Shown here: piece after piece, positions 33,696-45,010 of the stretch
Layout: each line of letters begins with the position of its first letter
Numbering within the stretch: position 1 is the stretch's first letter
Assembly: GCA_038503035.1 (NCBI GenBank)
Contig: JAVSML010020758.1
Coordinates: 202,322 to 266,321, forward strand
Direction: 5' to 3'
Origin: Crocodylus rhombifer
Lineage: Eukaryota; Chordata; Crocodylia; Crocodylidae
Length of the DNA stretch: 64,000 nucleotides
Notes under the pieces: generated by a model
Seen by the model: only the letters and a program-made list of their open reading frames with translations
Databases searched by the model: none
Told to the model about the DNA's origin: nothing
Translations under genes and position numbers: made by a program

Positions 33696-35490
33696 CAATT
33701 CGTACGTTATTAACTACAAATTTCTTTGTGGAGTTCATAGTCTTTTTACATTATTTATATTTGACACCCGTGATAATATTAGTACTCAATATGCAGAATT
33801 CAGTCTTTTCCAGTGGAAAATGTACGGTACTATGTAAGATTAGAGAACTGGTCCTATTCTGCGTTCTCATTATATTTCTGATACAAGGTCTATTGGCTCC
33901 ATCTCCAACACCTAATGGATCAGGAATTACACAGAATCACTGCATGCTTTTGGGTGATGAGTTAAGTGGCAACATGTAGTTTGTCAAAGCCAAGATAAGG
34001 ATAATCTATTTTTTACTTCACAAGCTGGATCTTCTGGTAGAAGGCCAAATTGTAGCTAACCCTCATGCCGATATAAAAATTGAATTTATGTTGAACATGA
34101 GCCTGGAATAAAGAAACCCCAACATTTAATTGATCAAAATAAAGAAATACAACACTTACCTCTAGTTTTTCTGTCTGTAGAGACTACAGGCATCACAGCA
34201 TACTGTCAAGATTTTGAAATTTGCTTCATTTGATGCAATTTTTTTATCTATTTGAAAAAAATAACAGAAGTCAGTCTTACTTATATGAAATTAGAAAGTT
34301 ACACCAAGTATAAATTATAAATAATATGAAATCTTAGGCCAATTAATCTGTTGTTTTCAGACCAAAATAAATACATATAATTTAAGTGTATTTGTCCACA
34401 AAGTGACAAAAAATGGCTACATTTACATTTAGCATTTGCATTTGACAATTACATTTAAAAAAATCAAAGCTTGCGAGTTAATTACTTTCATGTTTCAGTT
34501 TCATACATAGTTAAACCTTTTTAATGTAGTCTTTTTTCTTTTTTTTCCTTATAGCATAAATAAGTAGCCATAAAATAATTAATTAAATAATCATACTAAT
34601 AATTAATGCAATAACTAAGATAAAAAAAGGAGAAATCATTAAATTAATTAAATGGAAAAAATAGTCAGTTTGTACCACGGTCTTGTACACATTTCTTAGA
34701 AAGTAAATAACCTGAGAAAATGTTGAGAAATTGCAAATGGCTTAATTTAACAAATAGCATTACAAGTTTGGATTGACTATGTAATAACTATTCACTCTGT
34801 ATTTAAATGATAGATCCCATGGTTGTCTGCTATCTATTGTACTTTGTGTTTAAAATTCTGTTATTAAAGACTCAGCCCTCAAACTTGCAGCAAAGAGGGA
34901 TTTGCTTCTGGGATGCAGAATTTTTTGCAGACCTCCTGTAGGCCAGTATGTGTGCTTGTGCCCTTGAACACTTGTAACATATTTCCTCACTGAGATCCAG
35001 CACCTAAACCGTTCCTGCTGCTTGTGCTCCCAGGGGATTCATGGAAGTTGCATTTTGTTTTCTGTGAGAGTGGTGGCACTTCTTGTGCCCTCTTATCCCT
35101 GTACACCTCTGGAAAAGGAGGCTACCATCTGTTCCAAAATACAAGGTGATCACTCCCCATGTGCTACAGAAATTCCCTCAGTAATATTCAAGAAGTTTAG
35201 GTTCAAGTTTCTGAAATCATCGTGAGGATTTTTAATAGTGGCATGCATCAATATAGTAGAGAAGATACGATTTAAAGTGAGGTTCAATACAGAAGGGCAG
35301 TTGCCAACTGTGCAAGCAAGGTTTAGGAATAACTATATATTCTTCTCAGGGTTGGGCCTTGCATTACTGTGCGTGCTGAACACCTATTAACTCAGTGGAA
35401 GTTGTGAGTGTATTTTACTTTGCAATAGCCACTGCAATCTCAAACAGAAATTAAAGCTTACTTTTTTCCCTGTAAGGACCTATACAGGAG
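33696..35490. other. Unassigned AT-rich intergenic DNA
   Basis: Very AT-rich between 34200 and 34850; nothing coding is supported. Confidence 0.5.
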
Positions 35491-35491
35491 C

Positions 35492-35844
35492 AGGCAATTA
35501 TTTGGGCCCGTGGGCCACGTAGGCAGTTCTGGAGAGCAGCCTCAGGCCAGTCAGCACCCTCCTCCCCTGCAGCAACCCGGAGCCTGTGCATTGCCAACAG
35601 CACAAAGCCCAGCCCCAACCCCGGGGGCCCACCCTGCGCCCACTCCAGACTTGCCCCAGCGGGAGCAGACCAGCTGAAGCCCTCACACACAGCCCAGGTC
35701 TGGATCACGGGCCCATGCTGAGCAGTGGCAGCTGCCAGGCAGAAGCTGCTGCTGGGCGCAGGGGAAAAGCAGCCCCTCACCACTGCCTGTGGTGCAAAAC
35801 CCATGGGCTATGTGCACTTGGGTCAGATTTATCTGTGTGCCAGA
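35492..35844. mobile_element. Possible hAT-like GC-rich element
   Basis: Starts CAGGAGCAGGCAATTATTTGG followed by 'gggcccgtgggccac', a common hAT-terminus style. The flanks gacctata and gacctagg match at 6 of 8, but the right terminus is poor. Open frames on both strands are compositional. Confidence 0.4.
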
Positions 35845-36342
35845 CCTAGGGCCAGAGTAGAGATAGAAGAGATTTTTTTACCCCTCCTCCTATTGGGCTG
35901 TTGCCAAAATAAATGCAAAGGCTGAAAAGCAGCTGGGACAGCCCACTATGGATTTGGCCCTTCGAGAATTGTTATTTGGTTTCCTTAATCTATGTGCACT
36001 TCTTGATATGAAATTGTATCACTCATTTTAATTACACTTAGTATTATGTGGATATGTATCTAGATAACTGATAGAGCAACATTTAAAAAAAAAATCTCAA
36101 TAAAATGCAACCCTGAGTTTATCTTGCTGGAATTTGGATCTTAACAACTTTACTCAGGATCTTGTTCTTCGTGTACGACACCCAAAAATGTCTGAGAACT
36201 CTGGCTGTCAGCAGGGCAGCAGCCATTTTGTTTTCAGAATTCTTGTGGCCTGTGGAAAGGGGAGACTCACTGACATTGTAATTTGGTTCTCTCATGTTTG
36301 GCTCCTAACATAAAATATGGACACTTCAATCATCCAAAGATG
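35845..36342. other. Unassigned intergenic DNA
   Basis: No recognisable gene or repeat. Confidence 0.45.
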
Positions 36343-36350
36343 GCAAGAAC

Positions 36351-37082
36351 TAGGGCTGTGTGAAACAGCACCATTTCATTTCGACATCTGTTTCGCCATT
36401 TTGAAGGGACAGCATTTCATTCTGCTGCTTTGAAGCACTGTTCTGTTTCATTCAGTCAAAACTGTTTCATGGTTTCAATGCCATTTCAACCCGTTTTGAT
36501 GTTTCGCCCATAGGCTATATTGGGGAATAATGAAAATGCCTATAACTTTGCCATTTCTTTCCTAATGTGAATGAAAACAGCAGGGATGGTAGCCCTGAGT
36601 AAGGCCACGAAGCCTGTCAAGTGTTGAGGAAATAGGTGCAGGGGTTTCTGGGAAACTGCACCTCAAACTGTTCAGAGCAAAACTTGTATCACCTGTAAGT
36701 GTGAAGGTACAGGGGGGCGAAAACAGCCGGCATGGTAGACCCTGCTGAGGCCACAAAGCCTGCCAATGATTTTTGTGCTGTTTTTCTGTCCCTCCCCCAG
36801 AGCACTGGGATCGGAAGGGACCTCAGGGAAGGATCACAGTCATTGACCAACTCCACAGTGAATATGAGAGCAGTTCTTCCCCCTCCCTCTCCTTAGTTTC
36901 TGTTTAGCTGCAAGCAAGCCCAGCATTAAAACGCGAAACATTTTGAAATGTTTTGAGTGCCATCGTTTCGTTTTGAAGCTGTTTCGAAGCCTATTGTTTC
37001 ATTTCGATTTTGCTGTTTTGAGCTCGAAACGTGTCAAAACAGCTTTGAAATGAAACACCCGTCAAAATTTTGCTCAGCCCTA
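36351..37082. mobile_element. hAT-type element with GAAACA/CATTTCG arms (732 bp)
   Basis: Termini TAGGGCTGTGTG and CTCAGCCCTA; flanks gcaagaac (36343-36350) and gcaagagc (37083-37090) match at 7 of 8. The terminal bases match the GAATC-rich family (6198, 21320, 63425), but the arms are filled with a different word set, tttcattt/gtttcg/gaaac (36360-36500 and 36930-37070). No transposase. Confidence 0.8.
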
Positions 37083-37090
37083 GCAAGAGC

Positions 37091-37999
37091 TATTTGTAGT
37101 CAAAATATTGTATATGTGGGGGGGAAAAAAAAGTCTTCAAATAAACACATTTTTCATAATCTTCCTTCTTTTATGCTTGGGATAAGTATACAGGTTTGTT
37201 TTTAACCAATTTGGCAACTGTCCTGGGCACCAGAGGGATGTTATTCTTCCCAATCAGCAGAAAGCTGAATGACACAATTAGAAGAGCAGAAGACAAAAAA
37301 GATATTCGAATACTGTATTTGATTTGCAAGCGGGTCAGGATCTTATCAGGCTTAAAAATCTGGTTGGCATAGAGAAGCAGAAGATTCTCAAAGAAAGAGA
37401 GAGAACATTATGAACTGAAACAGACAGTCATAGCAGTGGATGTACTTGAAATCAGACAGCGGAGCAGGAGTCAATTGTCTGCTTTTCTTTCAGATTCTCA
37501 TGACCTTGACTCTTGCAATTACCAGCAAAGAATCTTTGATTGTTATGTCTTAAAAAAACAATTCCCTCTAAATTGCCAAATGTTGACAAAGAAAAAGCAC
37601 TCATACTCATTTATCAATAGACGTTACTTGAAAACATGAACTACAAGTGTGTTAGCTCCAAATTCTGGCTCCGTACTAGAAGAAAGGAATCTGATAAATT
37701 TCCAGCCTATGACCATTGCGCCAAGACAGGTTTTAGTACAATAACACAAAACATACTGCAGCAAACACCTACTTGCCTAACAATCCAAATACAACAGATC
37801 TAGCTGTACTTCTTTGTTTTTATAAAGCAGCAATTCCATTAAGTGAAAATATTTTTGAGTCAGTACTCAAAAGCAGAAAGAAATTGCATTGAGCCTTACA
37901 TTCAAAAGTGTGGAGCATCTTTGATTCCTGCTTGTTTCAATGCTCAGCAGTTCACAGGATCAGGCCAGGGCCAAATTCATCGCTGTGATTTAACTTTGA
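37091..37999. other. Unassigned intergenic DNA
   Basis: No recognisable gene or repeat; a 67-codon frame at 37436-37639 matches nothing familiar. Confidence 0.45.
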
Positions 38000-38130
38000 A
38001 GATTTTAAGATTTGGGTAGACAAAGCCTTAGCTGGGATGATATAGTTGGGGATGGTCCTGCTTTGAGCAGGGGGTTGGACTAGGTGACCTCCTGAAGTCC
38101 TTTCCAACCCTAATTTTCTATGGCTTTATG
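38000..38130 (+). mobile_element. CR1 3' end fragment
   Basis: 'gagcagggggttggactag' followed by 'gtgacctcctgaagtccttt' and 'ccaaccctaattttctatg' is the CR1 3' untranslated signature, 5'-truncated. Confidence 0.8.
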
Positions 38131-39858
38131 TTTTTCATTATTTACTGCATGGTGAAGACAGCAGCAGCATATGTGAGAATCTAGTATATAGCAATCAGCT
38201 GAAGAGGTCCAAGTCACATCTTCAAATTAAACTCCTTTCCCCCCGCATCTTTACAATATGTTTTCTAGTTCCAGAACACTCAGAAAACCATTTTAATGAG
38301 AACCTTTGCCACTTCCCCTCAACTTGACCTCTGTGCCTCTATGACTGCTGCCATTGAGTCAGCACTGTGTCCCTTCCCTGTCCATGCAGTCTCTGTTAGT
38401 GCCTCCTGGCTGGAGAGCAAGTGGCTGCATGCAGCAGCAACGATTTTGGATAAGTCCAGATAGGGTTGGGACATGCGTGCCCCTGGCTGAAATGATTCCT
38501 TTTAGAAATGTTTTTCGAGTGTGTTCCAGTATTTAGGTCTGTTGCACTTAGGCATGTAGAGGTTTCTGAGGTCTAAGGGGATAGACACACGTAACAGCTG
38601 AACCTGTTCCAAATGTCACCAATTGGGAACTAGTTTACAGTTGTCAAGGGTCAGAGGTGTCCACATGTACAGTGCCCTAGCCTTCCAGGCTGGGGACATT
38701 TTAACTTTCCTGCTTTTCCTTCTATCCTAAACATGAGTTCAGTAAAATGTAGTAATCTGCACTTGACAAAACTCTTAGTGAGCTTATCTTGACTTGGGGG
38801 GTAACAGAGGAATGAGGGGTGTCGGAGTACCTGAACCCAAGCATCTGAGTTCCCAGGGCTGGGAGGGCAGGATGAGAGGTCATCATTGAGTATGGATGAA
38901 GAGAGCTATTAGAAAGATATCTTTTATTGAAGAAGAAGTGAAAGGGAGCTCATTGATAAAAGGTGCCAACCAAAAGGGAAAAACAAAGGGTTAGTAGACT
39001 TCTGGCTGTGTATGAAGGCAGCCAGTTATAGCAGTGCAGGGGGTGAGGAGCAATGCAGTATGGGGTGCTTGGAAGACCAACCAGACCCGTGACGCAGCAC
39101 ATTTGGTGTTCACGCATAACAACATTGACCTGTTCCACAGGGAACTGCTTCAAAAAACTACTTGATTTTCCAGGTACATTTTTTAACCATTTTGGTTATC
39201 ACATTGTCCCAGGAGAAAACATTTTGTCCTGGAATCCTACAGATGTACAAGTCCATTGTCCCATTTCTAGTCCGTCTGAATATGTGGGATAAAATACACT
39301 ATTTTTCCTGGGGCATGGCCATAAGTGTTTGTGGGGTTACTGAAGCTTATTCAAGGGTCAAGTTGGTAGACTGTGTGCTCTCCCTCCAGAGGAGCAGCCA
39401 GGGAAGTTGCAAAAGCTATTTGTATAAATAACAGTTTTGGGACTATTTTGATCTGAGTCAAACCCCAAGACAGTCAGGCCGGCCTTAAATGCGATTTTTA
39501 TTTACAGCTTTCCAGGCAGTTTTAGACTGGTTTAACAGGCATGTATGTCTATCTGCTTCAGGTTTAAACTGCATTTAAACCAGCTTAAGCATTACATGTG
39601 TCCATACCCCAAAATGTTAGGCACTTAAAAGTTTGCTTGGTACTTACAAGTTTTGTATCTATGAGAGGGGGAGTATTTTGGATCACATTTTGGGAGTTAG
39701 GTATCTAAAAATTGGCCCAAGTACTGTCTAGGTACCTAGTTTATCAATCTAGATTTAGCCCTAAGTGATATGTCATGGCACAGGGCTGAATTTCAGCACC
39801 TGCAATATTCTTTTTGTGAAGTCCTCCAGTATCACACAGGAAGTGGAAAAGAAGCATG
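38131..39858. other. Unassigned intergenic DNA
   Basis: No recognisable gene or repeat. Confidence 0.5.
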
Positions 39859-39866
39859 TTTTAGAG

Positions 39867-40265
39867 TAACAGTGGTCAAACCTTTTGCCCAGGGGTTGGA
39901 TGGGTGGTGCCCAGTCTGTCAGTGAGCTGGATCCAGCTAGTGGGCCCAACCTGGCATGTGGACCAGGTGCAGCGGGGCCCAATCTGACTGTGTGGAGGGG
40001 TGTGAGTGGCAGCCCACCCCAGTGCAGCTATGTGGAGTGAGGAGGCTTGACAGGGCCTCAGCCCAGCTGCATGGGGGGAAGGGGATGTGGCCTGGAGCCA
40101 ATTCGGCTACTTAGAGCTTGGGAACTTAACAGTGGGGAGAGGTGACAGTATTAATTGCCACTACTTCCCTCCTGCCAAATTTCCTGACCTGTGATGAGCT
40201 CTGCAGGCCAGGTGGCATGCCTCTGTGGGTTGGATTTGGCCTGCAGGCTGCGGGTTGAGTACCCA
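39867..40265. mobile_element. hAT element with minisatellite-like interior (399 bp)
   Basis: Perfect 8-bp duplication ttttagag at 39859-39866 and 40266-40273. It starts TAACAGTGGTCAAACC and its other end inverted is TGGGTACTCAACC. The interior repeats 'tggggcccaatctg...tgtgga' phrases. The larger copy at 41915-43788 lies in the opposite direction. Confidence 0.8.
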
Positions 40266-40479
40266 TTTTAGAGGGAGGCACCATTTATTTAAATGTCAGA
40301 CAAGTACAGAGAAGAGCTCTCTGTTTTTTATGCTGTCTTTTATTTATCATCTTCTACCTAAGAAATACATAGCACTGAAAGAGATAAGAAAGGTATCACA
40401 GAAGAGAAATTATTTTCTTCTGAATCCACTCTATTAACTGTCATTCCCTTCTATTTTCGTTTATTTATTTAAAAGTATT

Positions 40480-40985
40480 GTTTTTACTTGAATCCAAGAT
40501 GACTTGGAATTTAAGATGACCCTTCAATCATTACATTCTACACATAAAAAAAATTATAAATTTGTTATAATTTTTTATGTATAAATTCTAACTATAGGAA
40601 GGTCATCTTAAATTCAGTACTCCACACCACTGCAGTAGGGAAAGCAGTAGCAAGAAGGCAGGCAGTAGAGACAGGCAGCAGTGGAGTCCAGTGGCCTGAC
40701 CCCCCAAGTGCAGAGTGGGGGGGCAGAGGTGGTGTGGGCCAGAGGTGGGGGTGCAGAGATGGTGGGCAGGGACAGCATGGGCAGGAGAGGTGACTGTGGA
40801 TGTGTGGCACAAAGGGTGGGGCACTGGCTGTGGCTGCACCTGTGACTCTGAGCCTGGGTTGGAGCTAGAGCCAGAGCCAGGGCTACGGCAGCCATCTGCT
40901 CCCCACTGCCTTTTACTCCAATCCAAAATGAGGGGCTTTCCCACATGTTGAATGGGAAAAATTTGGCTTTGGATTTGAATAATTG
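40480..40985 (-). mobile_element. Inverted-repeat MITE family ('TTTACTTGAATCCAAGATGA'), copy A
   Basis: It matches 53074-53931 in reverse: AT-rich end with gaatttaagatgacc (40507-40521) and its exact complement ggtcatcttaaattc (40601-40615), a GC-rich core, then 'gaggggctttcccaca...' at the far end. Terminal sequences resemble a short inverted repeat. No 8-bp duplication was seen, so mariner/Tc1 (TA target) is possible but unproven. Confidence 0.65.
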
Positions 40986-41906
40986 AATACTATTCATTTA
41001 AAATTTAAAATGAAGGAAAAATTGTTGAAAATGATTTAAGAATCTCTTTAGAAGGGAGTCTTACTCCCTCACTGATACACATTACTGTAATTTTATTCAG
41101 TAATAACATATTCTTCATTAGTTATTGATGTATTGAAGAACTGACGAGGAGGAATTGAAGAAATTAGGACTTGAATAGCAGCTGGACCTATAACTCAAAA
41201 GTTATAGCATCTGCTTTTTACTGCAAACATATAAAAAGATCCTATTTTCTTTTGATCCTTGTGTACATTGGAACATAAATATAAGTTAATTTCTGATTAT
41301 TTAAGGACAGTTGCATTTGAATGATTTAACAAAAAACTTTAGGATATTAGGAGTATTAGGATAACTGTTTAGGGCCTCAGTTTGGCAGGTAGATATATAC
41401 GTGCCTAACTTAAAATACTTGAGTGCTCTTAATAACTTCAATTGCACAACTCATTTTGCTGGATCTAAACTTTAGCTAGCATTCTTTGGCTTACCTCACA
41501 CCCCATTTATAAAATTAAATCAGGTCATATCCAAAGATAAGATCCAAGGCCCCTACTACCAAATTTCAGAGAGATACAAATTTTCAGGTTTGTTTGTAAA
41601 GACCTTGATATGAAGGAAACTCCAAAGCTATAATGACCTGTAATGAATCTTGCTTGTTCTACAGTCAAGTTCATTGCCAAAAGGAAAGCATAGTTTCTAT
41701 CTTTCCTCTATCATGCTTTTCAGATTACAACAAATCTTCTAGTGTCAAAAATGACATTAGGGATTTAGGTTGTGCAAACAAATATGGACAAGAGCAAATT
41801 TGCTCATGTCATTATTCAAACACACACAGTTAGAGTGAGGAGACAATAAATAGACTCCAGTGTAATCTGCCCTCTCTCTCAGGTATGTATGGAACAAACA
41901 TGTGAC
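40986..41906. other. Unassigned AT-rich intergenic DNA
   Basis: No recognisable gene or repeat. Confidence 0.5.
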
Positions 41907-42326
41907 ATATAATCCAGTGCTGTTCAACACCCCCAGACCATGAAGTAGTGTCATATGACCCACTGGGCTCTCCACAGGTCTGGAAATTTGTTGATGGAGG
42001 ACTAGTGGCAATTAAAACTGCCATTGCGCCCCTACTACTAAAGTCCCAAGCCGTGTGGGCCAGGTGATACTGCCCTGAGCATGGAGCCAGGGCTGCAGGG
42101 ATGATCCGGTACTCACTGGGCCAGAGCTGGGTGTAATCAGCTGTGTGGGGCTAGGGCATGATCCAGCATGTGGAGCCAGGGCTAGGCATGATCAGTTGAG
42201 TAGGGTCTGATCCCACATGATCTAGCATGTGGGGCTAGGACACAATCTGGTGCATGGGGCCCAGGCCAAGACCTAATTTGGCGTGTGAGACCAGGGCCCA
42301 ATCTGGGATGTGGGGCTAGAACCATG

Positions 42327-43660
42327 TTTCATAGTTTCATAATTCATAGGGTCAGAAGGGACCTGAGCAGATCATCGAGTCCGATCCCCTGCCATGGGAG
42401 GAAAGAGTACTGGGGTCAAATGACCCCAGCAAGGTGTTCATCCAGCCTCCTCTTAAGTACCCCCAGGATAGGAGCCAGCACCACTTCGCTTGGAAGTTGG
42501 TTCCAGATCCTAGCCGCCCTGACCGTGAAATAGCGCCTCCTGATGTCTAGTCTGAATCTACCCTCTGCCAGCTTGTGACCGTTATTTCTAGTCACTCCTG
42601 GTAGTGCTTGCGGGAACAGGGACTCCCCCAGTGCCTGCTGATCCCCCCTGACTAGTTTATAACAGGCCACTAGATCCCCCCTCAGCCTTCGCTTGTAGAG
42701 ACTGAACCGGTTCAGGTCCCGTAGCCTGTCCTCGTAGGACCTGCCCTGCTGCCCCCTGACCATGCGAGTGGCCCTCCTCTGGACCCTCTCCAGGTTGTCC
42801 ACATCCCTCTTCAAGTGCGGCATCCAGAACTGGACGCAGTACTCCAGCTGCGGCCTGACCAGTGCCACATAGAGGGGGAGGATCACCTCCTTGGACCTGC
42901 TCGAGATGCATCTGTGGATTTATGACAAGGTACGGCTGGCCTTCCTAACTGCATCCCCACACTGCCGGCACATGTTCATCTTGGCATCAATGATGACTCC
43001 AAGATCCTTTTCTGCCTCTGTACTGATGAGAAGGGAGTTCCCCAGCCTGTAGGTATGGTGCTGGTTCTTCCTCCCCAGGTGCATCACCTTGCATTTGTCA
43101 GTGTTGAATCCCATCCTAGTCTCGTCCGCCCACCCCTGTAACCTGTCTAGGTCTGATGGCAGCCCATTCCTCCCTTCTAGCGTATCCACATCCCCCCGCA
43201 TCTTAGTGTCATCAGCAAATTTGAACAGGGTGCTTTTTACCCCCTTGTCCAAGTCACTGATGAAGATGTTGAACAGTGCGGGCCCAAGGACTGAGCTCTG
43301 CAGAACCCCACTGCCCACATCCCTCCAGGTCGAAAAGGACCCGTCCACTACCACTCTCTGGGTGCAACCCTCCAGCCAGTTGGCAACCCATTTGACTGTG
43401 TAGGTGTTGACACCACAGTCCCCCAATTTTTTAATGAGAACAGGGTGAGAGACAGTGTCAAAGGCCTTCCAAAAGTCCAGGAAGACTATGTCCACTGCTA
43501 CCCCTGCATCTAAGGATTTGGTGGTCTGGTTGTAGAAGGCCACCAGGTTGGTTTGACAGGACCTGCCTCTAATGAACCCATGTTGGTTGCCCCTAAACAT
43601 AATCTCCCCTGCTGGCCCCTCGTCGACATGTGCCTGAATAATTCTCTCAAAAAGCTTGCC
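42327..43660 (-). mobile_element. 5'-truncated, well-preserved CR1 LINE
   Basis: About 1.33 kb of CR1 on the - strand. The 3' end reads ...ccctatgaattatgaaac at the left, so the tail differs from the ATTCTATGA type; the 5' cut is near 43660. It carries ORF2 from the RT fingers to the stop codon with only one in-frame stop, so it is the youngest-looking CR1 here. Confidence 0.88.
42416..43660 (-). pseudogene. CR1 ORF2 reverse transcriptase, one in-frame stop
   Basis: The - frame runs from the truncation (first CR1-like residues 'KLFERIIQAHV') through 'FLDFWKAFDTVSHPVL' (first catalytic aspartate), 'GVLQSSVLGPALFNIFISDL' and 'KFADDTKM' (the FADD catalytic block, near 43208-43219), then 'TDKCKVMHLGRKN' and 'EKDLGVIIDAKMNM'. 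A single TAA at 42920-42922 interrupts it, and the same frame continues as 'RPQLEYCVQFW', 'LERVQRRATRMVRGQQ' and 'FRLDIRRRYFTVRAARIWNQ' to a stop at 42416. The GVPQGS box of CR1 is changed to GVLQSS. The open frame extends 49 codons upstream into the host hAT element by chance. Without the N-terminal part and with the stop it cannot be active. Confidence 0.88.
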
Positions 43661-43799
43661 CAGGATTGGACTGGACCCAGACACTGGGTCAGGCCCACAT
43701 ACCAGACCGGACCCATAGACCAGATCAGGCCTGCAAACCAATGCTGTACCACTCATCTGGCCTTTGGGGCTAAAATTGGGCACTGTTGCCATAATCCAG

Positions 43800-44165
43800 T
43801 CACACACTCAGGTACCACTGCTCTGAGGACAACACTTGCAACACTTACTTCATCAACTTGAAAAATTTCTTTACCCAGTAAGGAGACTCTAGCAGAGCAA
43901 TAACTTGCATATTTGAATGAGACACACAATTACCATGCAATAACCTATTACAATAAAAAACAAAACTCATACTTATCACACTGCCCCAGCTGTTTCATAC
44001 CAGCTCATACCATACCACCTGTAAGAAGGATCATCAATTAGCCTATAATCAAAAAAAGATCCTGAGAGAAATATTCATAACTCCAACCCTCCTAGCCTTG
44101 AAGCATCCCCCAACCTGGGCCAACTAATCATCAGAAGCAGCCTCCTCCTCTCTGATTAACAGAGG
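43800..44165 (+). pseudogene. PLE remnant 2, piece A
   Basis: Broken + frames give 'RYHCSEDN', 'NLKNFFTQ', 'TCKKDHQLAYNQ', 'REIFITPTLLALKHPPT', the PLE reverse-transcriptase thumb/connector order (RGY-like repeats then 'PP.L'). The 'CKKDHQ' block is shared with remnant 1. It is interrupted at about 44165 by a LINE and continues at about 45005. Confidence 0.6.
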
Positions 44166-45010
44166 TGGTCAGAGACTAAAGCAGGATCCCTACACAATGT
44201 ACTTGGGAGTGTCTTTAGACAAAGCCCTAACTTTTCAGGAACATCTAAAGAAAACATCAGCAGAGGTCAAATCCTGAAACAACTTGCTAGCCAAGCTTGC
44301 TGCATCAATATGGGGAGTTGCAGCCACAACACTCTGGACTTCAGGTCTTGCCCTATCATAGTAGCACAGTATTGTGCACCTGTCTGGCAAAGATCATCAC
44401 ATACACACCTTGCTGACACAGCTGAATGCAACCACGTGTATCATAACTGGAACCCTCCGCTCAACTCCCTCCCCTGGTTTCCCGTCCTTGCAAATATCAC
44501 TCCCCCACACATCCGTTGTCTGATGATGACCTGAAAGTTGGTCGAAACCTTTGTCCTGCACCTTACCTACCACTCTACAATGACTTGTTTAATCTACCCA
44601 AGGCCCACCTTCCTTTGTGACGCCTCTTATGGAGCAACCATCCTGACCAGGATCTGTTTGCAGAACAAGCCCTCTGGATCAAGGAATGGGGATCATGGGA
44701 AATCAAAAACAAGTTCCTTGTGACAAATCCCACTTGTCAATCTGCTGGCTTTGACCTATCACAGTGAGAGTGGTCCCTGTTAAACAGGTTCAGGACATGC
44801 CGAGGCCCCTGCGCAGCCACCCTTCACCACTGGGGCCTCAGTGCTAACCCACTGAGCACTTGTGTAGAAATGCAAACAGTGCTGCATATCACCAAGGAAT
44901 GTCCCTTCTACAAACTAAGAGGTAGATTAATAACTTTGAACTCTGTTAATGAGGAGCCTACTGCTTGGCTTCATGGATTTACATTTGGTAAATAAATAAA
45001 TCAATCAACA
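44166..45010 (+). mobile_element. Non-LTR LINE fragment (C-terminus), Jockey/RTE-like by pattern
   Basis: The + frames read 'YLGVSLDKALTFQEHLKKT', 'NNLLAKLAASIWGVAATTL', 'TPSPWFPVLANITPPHIR' and, near 44790, 'LLNRF' type words, an arrangement typical of the C-terminal half of Jockey/RTE-type polymerases of many animals ('YLGVTLDRTLTF...', 'NNxLxKLxGTTWG...'). It ends in ggtaaataaataaatc, a short tail of TAAA units. Several stops and frameshifts. Clade not settled. Confidence 0.6.

Larger units (their letters stand above)
41915..43788. mobile_element. hAT element with minisatellite interior, split by a CR1
   Basis: Left end CAGTGCTGTTCAACACC, right end inverted CAACAGTGCCCAATT, which resembles TAACAGTGGTCAAACC of the 39867 copy. 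Flanks atataatc and ccataatc match at 6 of 8. The interior (42060-42326) repeats degenerate phrases near 'gatccagcatgtggggct', and the phrases continue at 43670-43740 after the CR1, so one element was split. Confidence 0.55.

Noticed and set aside
37436..37639. A 67-codon + frame considered as a host exon
   Set aside because: No motif, no flanking splice signals that could be judged, and no related sequence recognised.
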